From Lycocorax pyrrhopterus obiensis (Eukaryota; Chordata; Aves; Passeriformes; Paradisaeidae): a stretch of 64,000 bases of DNA. Shown here one piece after another: positions 1-10,169 of the stretch (positions within the stretch are counted from its first letter, which is position 1; the number at the start of each line of letters is the position of its first letter). The stretch covers positions 7,421,168 through 7,485,167 of the forward strand of contig JACSVZ010000016.1 of assembly GCA_014706295.1 (NCBI GenBank), in the 5' to 3' direction. The position numbers were made by a program, and so were the translations under genes. A model generated the notes under the pieces. It saw only the letters and a list, made by a program, of their open reading frames with translations, had not been told where the DNA came from and searched no databases.

Positions 1-2311
1 GTTAATTTATTTTGCCTGCCATTTTTTCAGAAAATTCCTTTTGCAAAGTACAGATAAATACTTTGCTTTCTTCTTTCCTTTCTTTCTTCCCACAAGTGAT
101 TGCTGGCATTTTTATCAGCACAGGTTTGACTCTGCTAGAACTCTTTCAGGCTTTTGTAAGCAAAGCAGCAAAAGAGGCAGAATGGATAATGCAGTTCTTT
201 TAGTTTTCTTTCAAATGTATTTGCAGAACTTGTTAATTAAGTGAACAGCATTTAAGGAAAATTTTGATTGTCAGTTTATTCATGTGTACAGTTTTGTAAA
301 GTTCAAGATTTAGAAAATTGGTGGTTCAGCCTGCTACCTCTGTAATAAGCTTAAAAGGCCATTTGCTAATGGGTGTAATTTAATTTTCTTAACTTAATTC
401 TTCCATTTTTAGATTTCACTGCTGGGCTGTGAAAATAGTGCGATGTACAAAATGTTCTTTTGGAAATTTTCTTCTGGAGCTGGAATGAGTTTCTGGTGTA
501 CGATTGTACAACAGGAAGCCTCCGCTGCTTGAGAAACATAAACCAGGCTTTGTTCCTTTCTCTGCTTTGCAGATACTAATCTTCATTTGCCCTGTTAAAA
601 TTACAATATACAGAAGAAGCTGTGGATTTAGAATATCATAAATTGGCTGGTTTTCCTTTAATCTGAAGTAAAAATTAAAAAATCAGTCTTATTTTTAATC
701 TCATTATGCTTTTCGTCTCATTTTGCGTTTTTTTCTTACTGGCAGTTGTGGCATAATTGTAACATTTTCCTGCCAGGATGGTTTTTTTCCTGAATGTAAA
801 TAAAATACTGGAAAATTCCAGTTTGATAAGATGATATGAGCTACCTTTCTGTTGACAGACACTGATTCTTACGAGCCCTCATGTCTATGCAGGCTGTGAG
901 CATAGCTCTGCAAGAGGTCCTCTCGTGTGAGTTTCTCAGTTGGCTCTTCTGAGTAAGCATGGATGTCTTTGTCCCAGTAAACTTTGATTCCAGACACTCA
1001 GTCCGGCTTTAGTGGTGTTATTGCTCCCTCTGGTGGGTCCTGCAACTCGGGTTTCTTTTTAAGACCTGAGGTTTTTATATCAAAAATAGTTTATCGTTCT
1101 AACAAATGTAAATATGAGCAGTAAACACAAATCCCAGACTTGTGTAAAAGATCCCTGACAAAGTTTATTTTCTATATATATTTTATTTTTTTAAGCAACA
1201 TGAAAATATATTAACTGTATGCAAGCTGAACATCCTAATAAGACAAGAACCATCTGGGGCAGAGTTGGGTTTCCAAACAGTTTCTGATTTAGTTCTGCAC
1301 AAAATTACAGAGGTGACTGTGTGACCTTTGGTAACTGTTGACATTTAACAAAGAAGACCCCACTCATGTAATAGATTTCTGCTGTAGGAGTGTGATCACG
1401 GATTTATTTTTTAAAGGTTCAGATTACCTTTGGGTTACATTGTGGGCTTTTTTGTACCTGTAGCTTTCTGCACAGCAGTACCACAGTGAGCTGAGTCCGT
1501 GGTGTATTTGAAATTTTCAGCACAGATTGGGAGATCTAAGCATTCTTTCACTGACTTGAACTCTGTTTCAGTGAGTTAATTCAGACGTTTTTGTGAATAT
1601 CTCTTTTCCAGCTGCATTCATCACTTGCATGGTGGGGGTATCTTACCTGTGTAAGTGTCCAGCAGTGTTGGCCTCTTTCTTCCTGGATAAAAGTGCAGTA
1701 CCCCAAACAATGATTCCAGTTTTAATGGTACTTTCCAGTCCCACGTAATCGAGACTACACGTTCTAATCGATTTGAGGCTGAAGGAAGTAGAAATAAAAG
1801 CTGAGATTGTACAGCTTGTGCAGATTTTGTACATTACAAAACCTGAGAATTCCTTCAAGATCATCTACTTAAAATACTGGTTATTTGAACCCCTTAGATT
1901 GTTACTGCCTTTGGCTGTGCTGTTAAAGAGCGTTGGTACTTCAGAAACTGGAGAGAGGTTTGGAGGGTTTTTAAATGATTTTTTAATCTCTTTTTCATTT
2001 TAATTCATAGCAGTATTAGTGACTGAATTCAAAGCAACCCCCAGAAATTGTTCTAAATTACTTATTGAAAAGTATCCTAATTTTAACATGACAAGACATC
2101 TGTTTCCCTATAGTTCTTTGGTAGATAGTAAGTAGTTTGATTTCTTTTCCGTACTTGCAGAAGTCCTGAGTAAGAGCAGATGTTGTCTCAGTGGGAAATA
2201 ACCTCACACCATGAAATTTCTGAGCTGACATACTTGGAATACTTGACTCTCTCGAGCTGCTTTCCCATATGCTTTTGGAAGTTTTCACATTTTGGTTTTT
2301 TACCTCTCTAG
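1..2311 (+). other. PXYLP1: PXYLP1 intron (3' part), upstream exons outside window
   Basis: The sequence is AT-rich and non-coding up to a consensus acceptor (pyrimidine tract then CTCTCTAG) ending at 2311. I looked for the preceding PXYLP1 exon, which should encode the RHGDRYP-type catalytic motif, and did not find it on the + strand. It therefore lies left of the window. No other gene, RNA gene or clear repeat is visible here; short open frames on either strand look like chance. Confidence 0.8.
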
Positions 2312-2451
2312 GAAACCTTCTCATCCTCAGCTTGAAGCCTTCATTAAGCATATGTCCAAAGGGTCTGCAGCCCAAATGGATGGTTCCCTGAGCAGCCTGC
2401 CTCGTTTCCCCAGTCATTCTCTGTGTGAAATGGGAGAGCTTACACAGACAG
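2312..2451 (+). CDS. PXYLP1: PXYLP1 penultimate coding exon (2-phosphoxylose phosphatase 1)
   Basis: This is a 140-bp internal coding exon. The acceptor is a T-rich tract ending CTCTCTAG and the donor is ACAG|GTGAGT. The first base completes a codon from the previous exon and the last base starts the glycine codon finished by the next exon. The 46 whole codons between encode a segment beginning KPSHPQLEAF and ending LCEMGELTQT. This matches the known vertebrate PXYLP1 segment between the RHG catalytic exon and the last exon, including the conserved LCEMGELTQTG block of histidine acid phosphatases. The enzyme removes the 2-O-phosphate from xylose in the proteoglycan linker tetrasaccharide in the Golgi, which allows glycosaminoglycan chain extension. 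The middle of the exon (GSAAQMDGSLSSLPRF) is the less conserved part. An open frame on the opposite strand across this exon is a shadow. Confidence 0.95.
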
Positions 2452-3840
2452 GTGAGTTCCCATAGCAGCTCTGTCTCATCCTCTGCTCTGTCAAACACAG
2501 TCTGCTTGAAAAGGGATCTTCTGATTGTCTTCATATTGAAATAAATACTTGTTTATGGAAACTTATCATGTTGGTCCTATCCTAGGCTATGCTGGGATAT
2601 GGATAAAGTATTAGACTCTCTACTGTAAAAGTGGCAGCAGTTGTAGAAACCGTGCTTTGTCCTATAGCTTGACAACTCTGTTACACACTGGTCAATCTTG
2701 GCATCTCTTTTAACTTTCTTTGTAGCAAGAAAGTTCTTTCTTTTCCTTCAGGTTACTTTATGCCACACAGTTGCACTGTTACCCTTGTGACAAAGAGCAG
2801 TGCTCAGTCCCTCCTGAGGAAGATCTGGTGCTCCGTTACTGACAAGGTTGTGATTCAGAGGGACCCTGTGTCCCCTACAAGAGATGCTGATGTAGCAGAC
2901 AAACCTGATGCTTGTGTTATGGAAATGCTTTATGCATCTGGTCCCTGTCGGGTCCTTGTGTGTTCTGGGATCCCTTTGGAAGATATCCTTGGTCACTGTC
3001 AAGTCTTGCAAAGTGGTATCAGGAGAAAGCAAGGCAGGACATCACAGAACGCTTCCTAACACAGCCTGTTGTGTGTGAAAGTGCGCACAGTACACGGATT
3101 GTGTAACTGAGCTGGCATCTGGGGACTCCTGTGGCCTGCAGCAAGTTATATAAAGGTGGTCTGGTGCATAAAGGGTTCATGCCCATTGCTTTGCTGCTGT
3201 GAGAGGTTAGTGCAGGAAATGTGGATACTGGAGTACAGGTTTTGGCATGTGAGAAGGATACACTCCCCGTTTCCAGCTGGATAAAGGCAGAGCTTTACAT
3301 AAATTATCAAGCAATTTAAATACTCCCCGAAGGAAGATGCAGAAGGAAGTTTGATGCAATTGCTGCACCTCACCACTGTTCTGTGAGTTTACACACTAGT
3401 TTACATTCTGTGTATTTGTTTCCTGACTGCTGGTGGTTTTATTGACTGCCATAAATTTTCAGGGGCACAGCATTCTCTGCCTGCCTGAAAACCTGACTCA
3501 GGTGCAGTCTTCAAAAGCACTTTACTTTTACAGTCATGTTAGACCCATTCAGTCTGTCCAAGGAATAAATATTAAACCACTAAGGTTTTAAACAAATCTG
3601 ATAGAACCAACTTCTTTTCTATATTTCAGGTTAGTTCCTAGAACCTGAGAGATACTGAAGAATAGCAGGTTTCTCATGTTTCACACAGTTTTCCTAATAG
3701 TCAATCACAAGTGAAGTTCAGTTTTGTAAGTTTATAACCTTTTAACTTACTGTTCCTTTATCAGTAAGGCTTCTAGCTGTAATTTCTTTTTTTTCAAAAC
3801 TGCAAAGATTCTCATCATGTGAATTTGTTTCAAAATTCAG
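2452..3840 (+). other. PXYLP1: PXYLP1 last intron
   Basis: This 1389-bp intron begins GTGAGT and ends TTTCAAAATTCAG. The coding phase (1 base | 2 bases of a glycine codon) is kept across it. Open frames of about 95-100 codons occur on both strands at 2748-3059. They have no recognisable domain, no flanking splice sites needed by the gene, and no counterpart in the vertebrate protein, so I treat them as chance. No repeat was recognised. Confidence 0.9.
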
Positions 3841-4772
3841 GGGTTGTACAGCATTTGCGAAATGGACAACTGCTCCGAGAAATTTATATCAACAAACACA
3901 AACTGCTCCCTGGTGACTGGACAGCCAAGCAGCTCTACTTGGAGAGCACGGGGAAAAGCCGAACCCTGCAGAGTGCGTTGGCGCTGCTCTACACCTTTTT
4001 GCCAGATTTTGACTGGAAGAAAATTAACATGAGGCACCAGTGGAGCACCATCTTCTGCTCAGGAAGCTGCGACTGTCCCATGAGAAACCACTACCTAGAA
4101 GAGGAGCAGCGCAGGCAGTACAGCTTACGGGTGAAAAACGACGATTTGGAGAAAATATATGTGGATATGGCAAAGATTGTGGGCATTCCCACCAGGCAGC
4201 TGAGAGCTTCTAACCCAATAGATTCTCTCTTGTGCTATTTTTGTCATAATGTCTCATTTCCATGTACCAAAACTGGCTGCATTGGTATGGAGCACTTCAA
4301 AGTAATCAAGAGACATCAGCTGGAGGATGAGAGAGAAAGACAGGAAAAGAAACTTTACTTCTTGTATGCACTATTGGCTACTCATCCTCTCCTCAACCAG
4401 ACTGTCAATCGGCTGCAGCGTATTGCAGAAGGCAAGAAGGAGGAGGTGTTTGTCCTCTACTCTGCGCATGATGTCACCTTGTCACCTGTTCTCAGTGCCT
4501 TGGGCATTACAGAGGCCAGATTTCCCAGATTTGCTGCCAGATTAGTTTTTGAGCTGTGGCAGGATGGGAAGAGGCCCAAAGAACACTTTATCCGCATCCT
4601 GTACAACGGTGCTGATGTCACATTCCAGACCTCGTTTTGCAAGGATCATTATAAACATTCCAGCAAGCCAATGTGCCCACTAGAAAAATTTGTCAACTTT
4701 GTCAAGAGGGATATGTTCTTGATTTTTAACAGTACTAGCTACTATGATGCATGTCGGAGGAGGGCACTGTAG
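3841..4772 (+). CDS. PXYLP1: PXYLP1 last coding exon (2-phosphoxylose phosphatase 1, C-terminal two thirds)
   Basis: After the acceptor at 3839-3840, two bases complete the split glycine codon. 309 codons and a TAG stop (4770-4772) follow, which is about two thirds of the roughly 480-residue vertebrate protein. An upstream in-frame ATG at 3819 is intronic and is not the start. Recognisable blocks, numbered from the first whole codon, are: TGKSRTLQS near residue 39, which belongs to the phosphatase core; a cysteine-rich stretch FCSGSCDCP; NPIDSLLCYFCHNVSFPC; and YSAHDVTLSPVLSALG. The HD of that last block (residues 209-210, 4467-4472) is the conserved catalytic pair of histidine acid phosphatases. 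N-glycosylation sequons fall at residues 136 (NVS), 185 (NQT) and 296 (NST), fitting a luminal Golgi domain. Family knowledge: it dephosphorylates 2-phosphoxylose in the GAG linker and works with glucuronyltransferase I. No frameshift or missing key residue is seen. Confidence 0.97.
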
Positions 4773-5871
4773 AGAAGGGAGGAGGAAAGGAGGCAGTGTT
4801 AACTCGTGTCAGTGATCTGTTTTCTGGTGGAGGCACAGTTCAGTTTTGTTACTTCTTGTACTTGGGTGTGTTAGTACAGAAGGGTAATGCTTGAAACATT
4901 CTTCAAATAGTTTTATTTTCATTCAGGCTGCAGGTGGCCTTAAGTAGAAGAACAAATGCCAAGGATTATGTGTACGTGTATGCTCACAAATGCTGTTAAC
5001 TGTTGTGATAAATCATGTGGGTGAATGTAACCTGGCCCTTGCTTGATAGAGTGAGAGAGCATAGACTTTGTGTTTCTCTGTTCCAGAGCAATACTTGGAT
5101 AGCATAAGTTTAAAGCCAAAACTCCTTTTTTTTTTCACCACGATCTCACAGTCATTTTAAGCAGTTCATGTCAGGGTCCTTATGAATTCCAGGTGTTACA
5201 TTAAGGCATTTGTAAGGAATTTTTGAATTTCCTTACTCAGAGGAAGCCTTCTGATGTTGTGGGGCAGGTCCTTAAAGCAACGTGCATGTATGTGTGTGTG
5301 AATATTTGCCTGAGCATGTACAAATGAGCATGTGCCTTTTGGACCTCACAGACCTAGAAACCCTTGGCTGTTGCTGCCAGTGCCAGAGAAGGGTGTACTG
5401 GAAAAGGGATACAAAACTCTACTCTTTGATCGCACTTTCAGCACTTTGAATAGTTCAAACACGGTCTAGAAACATGTAAAGGTCTTGTGACGTTAAAATA
5501 GATAACAAACACTAACAGCACCACTAAACCTGAGTGGGAAATTAGGGTTGGAAATCAGTTTTATGGTGAAGTGTTGGGCTCTTTCCTATTGTGAACACGT
5601 TCAAGCTGTTGTGCTATGGAACAAATCAGTGTTTTAGGAATTTGCTGTGGTGACTGCTTGAGACAGCTTGACTAAATACTGAGAAAATTTTGTAGTTGAG
5701 TTAGTATTTTTATGGACTAGGAAGCTCTTCTTTTGTAAGACCAGACTTGTACATATTGTACTGTGTGTATTTATAACACAGTAGATCTTTCTTATTTGTT
5801 TAGTTTGTAAAGACTTGTGGAGGTCACTTTTTAGACTTTTTTTTCCTTTGATCAGGATGTTTAGACTTAAG

Positions 5872-5877
5872 AATAAA
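5872..5877 (+). terminator. Candidate poly(A) signal AATAAA
   Basis: This is a canonical hexamer about 1.1 kb after the PXYLP1 stop codon. It gives the shortest of three possible 3' UTRs. The downstream sequence is moderately T-rich. Confidence 0.4.
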
Positions 5878-6026
5878 CTGTCTTTTATGGGTAATTTGAC
5901 CAATGAGTAGATATGAAAACTTGTACTTCAGACTGCTTTCATCTCTGTAGGAGTAGTAAATTGAGAACCAATTTTTAATAGAATTCATAGAAATTTTATA
6001 ATGGTGGAGGTTTTTTAACCTCTAGA

Positions 6027-6032
6027 AATAAA
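6027..6032 (+). terminator. Candidate poly(A) signal AATAAA
   Basis: This canonical hexamer is followed within 10-30 bases by a GT-rich stretch (TTAGTTGTGACTTGTGG). It is the second candidate end for the PXYLP1 transcript. Confidence 0.45.
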
Positions 6033-6156
6033 TTAGTTGTGACTTGTGGTTCAATGGTGCTAGTTTGTCAAAGAAAACATAACTCGGCATAAGTTCTCTG
6101 ACTGTTGGCATTCTGCTCTCTCTGTTTTCAATGCTGCATTTGAACATGTTTCTTTT

Positions 6157-6162
6157 AATAAA
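6157..6162 (+). terminator. Candidate poly(A) signal AATAAA, most distal
   Basis: This canonical hexamer is followed by TCTCTTTGTATATTTGTGTG-type T/GT-rich sequence, the best-looking cleavage context of the three. It is the preferred end of the PXYLP1 transcript. Confidence 0.5.
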
Positions 6163-6587
6163 ATTCTGAGGTCTCTTTGTATATTTGTGTGCTATGTTCG
6201 TTGTGACTTCCTCAGCTGTTTGCAGGAACAAGGTGGGTGTTGTTAAGCTGCTTGTTGCGTTTGTCACTTCTGCACTGCATCTGTCGTGGGCCCCAGTCTG
6301 GGCAGGAGCAAGTAAACATTTCGTGAATGCTGAACTAGAAACCCTGATAGAGTATTTGGGGCTCTTGTACCACACTGCAGTGGTAACCTTTCTGTCTAAG
6401 AGACTGGATCTGCTTGTTGTCATCCCTGTTTGTGTGCTGGCGGAAAAGAGGGAGAGAATCTGAAAGGTGAGCTCACTGTGGAAATCAGGGGAAGGGGACC
6501 TTTTGCCTAATGTAAGTAGCAAAGGTAGAGACCCCATAACTTTTCCTTAATGTTGAGGTGGAACCTCTTGTGTTTGTTTGTGCCCCC

Positions 6588-6800
6588 ACTGCCTCTTCTC
6601 CTGTCACTGAGCAAGACTGTAAAGATCTCTTTCATTTATAGTTCCCTTCAGGTATTTACACACATTGGTGAGATTCCCCTGAGCCTTCTCTTCTCTGGGC
6701 TAAGCAGACCCAGCTCTACCCTCATGTCGGGTGTTCCAGTCCCTTGGTCCTCTTGGCTGTCGGTGAGGGCTCTCCAGTAGCTCCATCTCTCTTGTCCTGC
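6588..6800 (-). mobile_element. CR1 LINE fragment, diverged
   Basis: The sequence follows the reverse complement of the avian CR1 3' region. The landmarks are CTGTCACTG..., CCCTTCAGGTATTTAC..., GAGCCTTCTCTTCTCTGGGC, and GTGTTCCAGTCCCTTGGTCC. It is clearly more diverged than the copies at 38 and 45 kb. Only part of the element remains and no protein is intact. It lies just beyond the inferred 3' end of PXYLP1. Confidence 0.7.
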
Positions 6801-6989
6801 TGGGATAAAGAACACTGATAGCTCTTTCAGCCAAAACAGCCTCCACTGTGGCCAGGGCAGTGACAAGAAACTTGTATTGGGGAATTTAAGGAAATCTGGA
6901 ACTAAATTTTCAGTTACAGCTTCAGGTTGTCAGCAGCTGCTCACCTGTATGTTTGAGGGTCACTGGGTGGGCAGAACCAAATCTCTAAT

Positions 6990-7015
6990 TTAAAAATAAT
7001 TTTTTTTTTAAAAAA
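6990..7015. repeat. A/T-rich simple sequence
   Basis: A short run of alternating A and T homopolymers (T9 then A6) lies in the PXYLP1-downstream spacer. No function is suggested. Confidence 0.6.
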
Positions 7016-7801
7016 GGGCAAAATCTAATGATTCTTGTGTGTATGCATAGTTCAGTAAGATACACTCATCTCTTCTAAGCCACACATGCAGAGGATCTGC
7101 AGCAATGAAAAACTTGATCCATCTCCAGTGCTACCAGAAGTGCTAAAGGAAAGAGCTGCAGGGCTGAGATCATTCTCCCAAACCTTGGACCTGGCTATGG
7201 AGATAAAGTGATAAGCAAACTGCATTATTGAAATTGATTAACTTTTTGAAGTTTCATCTAATTTATGATTCAATTTGCAATTTCAAGTGGATTTATATTT
7301 GGATTAAGGTAACAGATGGAACAACCTGAACAATGAAAAGAGGAATCGGTGGGAATTTATTTATCCTGGAATTGATGAATAGCCTTTCTATAGGGGTACA
7401 GTGATGAATTAGCTCTACCAGCTGGGAAACATTGACTTGTGCAGTTGCAGTTTAATCGGGTGATAGAGCAGGACTAAAAGCTGCTGCTTTAAGGAATGCT
7501 GCTTGAGATACTACAGCGGGCTTGAAACCGATGCAGGAGGGGGCTGCTCTGTGCTAAACACGGTATTCAGAAACTGATGTTTCAACATGTTGAGTACTTG
7601 TACTGTGAATGAAATCTGTGCAGTGCTTCCTCACCCAGTCCAGCTCATTTCCCGGAGCAGTGCCGATGTCCCTTCTCTCCCGCCCGCTCCCCGCTCCTGT
7701 TTGCGCCATTCCTGGGAAGGCGTAGCAGCTTCAGTTTCAAACGCTGCTTGCACCCTGCGAGTGCCGAACGGCTTGGCTTGAGCTGCCGGGTGTTATGTGT
7801 G

Positions 7802-7808
7802 TATAAAA
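7802..7808 (+). promoter_or_regulatory. TATA box candidate
   Basis: A TATAAAA heptamer sits inside CpG island 1, with GC-rich sequence starting 20-30 bases downstream where initiation would be expected. Confidence 0.5.
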
Positions 7809-7851
7809 CAGGGAGGGAAGGCCTGGGAACGCGAGATTCCCGGTGCCGGAA

Positions 7852-7890
7852 GGGTGCGGGAGAGGGATCCCCGGGACAGGCGGGAGCGGG
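7852..7890 (+). other. G-quadruplex-type motif
   Basis: Six GGG triplets occur at 7852, 7858, 7864, 7873, 7882 and 7888, separated by loops of 3, 3, 6, 6 and 3 bases. This satisfies the usual G3N1-7 rule on the + strand. It lies about 20-60 bases after the initiation point predicted from the TATA box, so it would be in the 5' UTR of the transcript. Confidence 0.6.
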
Positions 7891-8059
7891 AGCGCGGCTG
7901 CGGCGCCCTCGCGTGGCCGCTCCGTGCGGCGCAGCTCGGGACTGCGGCAGTGACAGCGGCAGAGCGGCTCCGGAAAAGCAGGGGTTAAAACCAGGTGCGC
8001 TGTAGGTGGATTTCGTCCTGTGGGCTGAGCAAGAGGCCTCCTTCCCCGTGGTCTAAGTG

Positions 8060-8900
8060 AGTAGGTGTCTATGTGAGATGCTCAAACCCTTGTGGGCCGA
8101 AGAAGGGATAACGATGACAGCTGTGATGGTTATTTTAAAGTGAGTCGTTCATGTTGCTAAACACAGGTGTATTCTGCAGGTATTCTGCAGCTTTGCTAGC
8201 CCGTGTACTAAACTCAGCCCTACAATTTTCAGCAGAGCTGTTTTTGAAATTAGTAAAGCCTATTCTATGTGGAAGTATGAAGCAGAGTGCTTTTTTACCC
8301 GTCAGTTTTCTGATTTGGTCTCAGTTTGCTTGCATTGTGGTTTTGTTCCTTGCCCCTTTTTCACATGAGAGGAGCTATGCTGCATGTGAGTGCTATGTCC
8401 TTATTCAAGCAGTTGAGATGTGATAGCGTCTGAACTTTGTAAAGTTCCTTCAAACTGAAATCAAATACCATTAAGCTCTTTATTTTCGAATGTCCTGGAG
8501 AACGATTTTCAAAAGTGATTTAGAATTACACTTAAGGTATTCCTTTAGGATCCCCTGACCAAAATCATCATTAAGTTTTTCTTCTGTCGAAAGTAAAAAG
8601 GTAGGGTGAAATAAAACTGATGGCATTTGAAATGTAAAGCAGTGCAGATCTCATTCTAAAAACAGTCTACAGGTAGAGTAAAAAGAATTTGTCTGTGCCA
8701 GTATTTAACATGCCATTGTAGAATGGTCATTGGAGGATGTGGGAGGGGAAAGTCTGAGCTGAAATTGTTGCTGTAGGTCCTTGCAAAACAGGATACACAA
8801 GATGAAAAATAGATAACAAATAGAAAATGTGGCCTCAGTTGCAAATTCTTGCATGCATCTTTCCTGGAGCAGGTACAGAGGCAACTGTTTGAAGCTGTTC
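8060..8900. other. Non-coding spacer or intron
   Basis: AT-rich sequence between the first CpG island and the local repeat. The only structure seen is a small 11-bp tandem repeat (GTATTCTGCAG twice, about 8168-8190). There is no recognisable gene. Confidence 0.6.
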
Positions 8901-8910
8901 CTACCAGGAG

Positions 8911-9060
8911 CCTGAGGACCCAAGGCCAGCTACAGGACAGAAGGGATGTCTGAGGGCAGCTGCAGGAGTGTCTGCAGGGTGTATGTGTGAGTGCTGGGGT
9001 GTATGCAGCACTGCCTGAGGTGACTGGAAGGCTGAAGGGTCCAGGGCCAGCTACTGGACA
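8911..9060. repeat. Spaced direct repeat of about 29 bp
   Basis: Two related units at 8911-8939 and 9031-9060 share GGCCAGCTAC(A/T)GGACA and flanking bases, offset by about 120. Weaker related pieces (CTGAGGGCAGCTGCAGGA near 8950, ACAGCTGCAGCTACTGCA near 9100) suggest a decayed larger repeat unit. The element family was not recognised. Confidence 0.5.
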
Positions 9061-9129
9061 CACCAAGTGCTGTCTTACTCCTGGCTGGTCCTGGGTAGGC
9101 ACAGCTGCAGCTACTGCATAGGCCCAAAC

Positions 9130-10165
9130 TATTTTGGCATTGGAAGCAGAGTGATCTAAGAAGGGATTCTGCAGATTTAGATGGTGAGAGGGATGACTGT
9201 GGTACTGTTTCGTCTATTTAAAAGTCTGTCTGCCCCCAAAAGCGGTGAGTAACAGAGATGGAATCAAGCCTGGTTTCGGATGAATCAGTATTGATCCACT
9301 TGTTGCTAATTTTGTTTTCCTTTTTGAACTGTTCACATACTTAATGATGTTCTTTAGCAATGGCAGTCATTGGTCAATTATTATCAACAGGCTTTTGACC
9401 AATTCAGTGCCTTTTAAAAAAAACCTTCAACAACCAAACCTTTATAAGTAACAGCCTACAGTGCTTTTCTGCTACACTCATACATGCATAACTCAGGCTT
9501 ACCTTGAAGGATGATTAATAGCTACTGTCATTTTTAGCTGTCAAGTGGACAACAATAATGGCTTGAGTCCTATCTCAAGCACTGGAGAGGTGTCTTTTTG
9601 CTTAAACCTTTTCCAAGGGGGATTAAATGATGTCCATGACTATGTAATAGGACTGGTGTAAGATGACATTTGTCAGCAATTAGTGTGCTCTCAGCTGTGC
9701 TCCTAACCCTTTAGATGTGAACCCAGAGTTAAGTAGGTTTAGGAGTTTTACCTATTAATATTTAACTGGAGTCTGCGACGTGGTAATTGGGGTTTTGGTA
9801 AGAAAGAGCACTAAATCTTGCTGAAGAGTGATAAAAATACTTTTGCTTTTAATAGGGGACTAGAAGAAGGCAGTGCTGCTCTGAAGTGGTGTTTATAAGG
9901 AGGAAGGCAGCCAGCTTAAACACAGATAGACAGGGGCTCATTAGCTGTACGGGCTTGTGAGTCTGGGCTGCTTCTGGCAGTGCTTGTTCTGATTGGCATA
10001 GAATGGAAGGTAATTGCCACGGCAGGATCCATGCATCCCGGTGTCCATGTGAAACCACTGGATTTGACTGAATCTCACCGTTTCACAAAGGACTGACTGC
10101 TTGCCATCCTTAATTTTTGTAAAGCGCTTCGTTGGGATGCAAACCTTCACTTTGCCTGCTTGGCC
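9130..10165. other. Non-coding spacer or intron
   Basis: About 1 kb of ordinary AT-rich sequence with no gene, RNA gene or clear repeat. A GCG|GTGAGT donor-like site occurs at 9245 with no convincing upstream acceptor. Confidence 0.5.
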
Positions 10166-10169
10166 TGGC

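Larger units (their letters stand above)
4773..6180 (+). other. PXYLP1: PXYLP1 3' UTR (end inferred)
   Basis: The stretch after the stop codon is AT-rich and non-coding, with three canonical AATAAA signals at 5872, 6027 and 6157. The last is followed by a T/GT-rich region (about 6168-6205) of the kind found downstream of cleavage sites. The exact end is inferred; an earlier signal could also be used. No acceptor-bounded exon is needed here. Confidence 0.6.
7640..8010 (+). promoter_or_regulatory. CpG island 1, TATA-containing promoter candidate
   Basis: GC-rich with roughly 35 CpG dinucleotides by eye in about 350 bases, in an otherwise CpG-poor window. It contains a TATAAAA box at 7802-7808 (+ strand), which predicts initiation near 7830. 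Upstream are a TTCCTGGGAA STAT-like palindrome (7709-7718) and CTTCAGTTTC (7729-7738), an ISRE-like element on the opposite strand. Possible first-exon donors follow at 7995 (CCAG|GTGCGC) and 8057 (CTAA|GTGAGT). By mammalian synteny (PXYLP1 followed by ZBTB38 on the same strand) this may be a ZBTB38 promoter. That assignment is inference; the CpG density and motifs are seen directly. Confidence 0.7.

Noticed and set aside
2058..2534. 158-codon open frame on the - strand over the penultimate exon
   Set aside because: It is antisense to a clearly coding exon, has no recognisable domain, and runs through intron on both sides.
2748..3059. Overlapping open frames on both strands in the last PXYLP1 intron
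   Set aside because: Vertebrate PXYLP1 has no residues between the two flanking exons, the splice phase is already satisfied without them, and the peptides are unfamiliar.
3819..3840. In-frame ATG just before the PXYLP1 last exon
   Set aside because: It lies inside the intron, upstream of the acceptor AG at 3839-3840. The true frame continues from the exon at 2312-2451 (TQT-G-VVQH).
6226..6466. Possible exon between TTTGCAG and AAAG|GTGAGC
   Set aside because: The donor is good, but the acceptor lacks a convincing pyrimidine tract and the segment begins just past the best poly(A) signal. Too weak to list as a feature.
6022..6537. 171-codon open frame on the - strand downstream of PXYLP1
   Set aside because: Its composition is unremarkable, it has no domain, and it spans candidate poly(A) signals of the + strand gene. 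Most likely chance.
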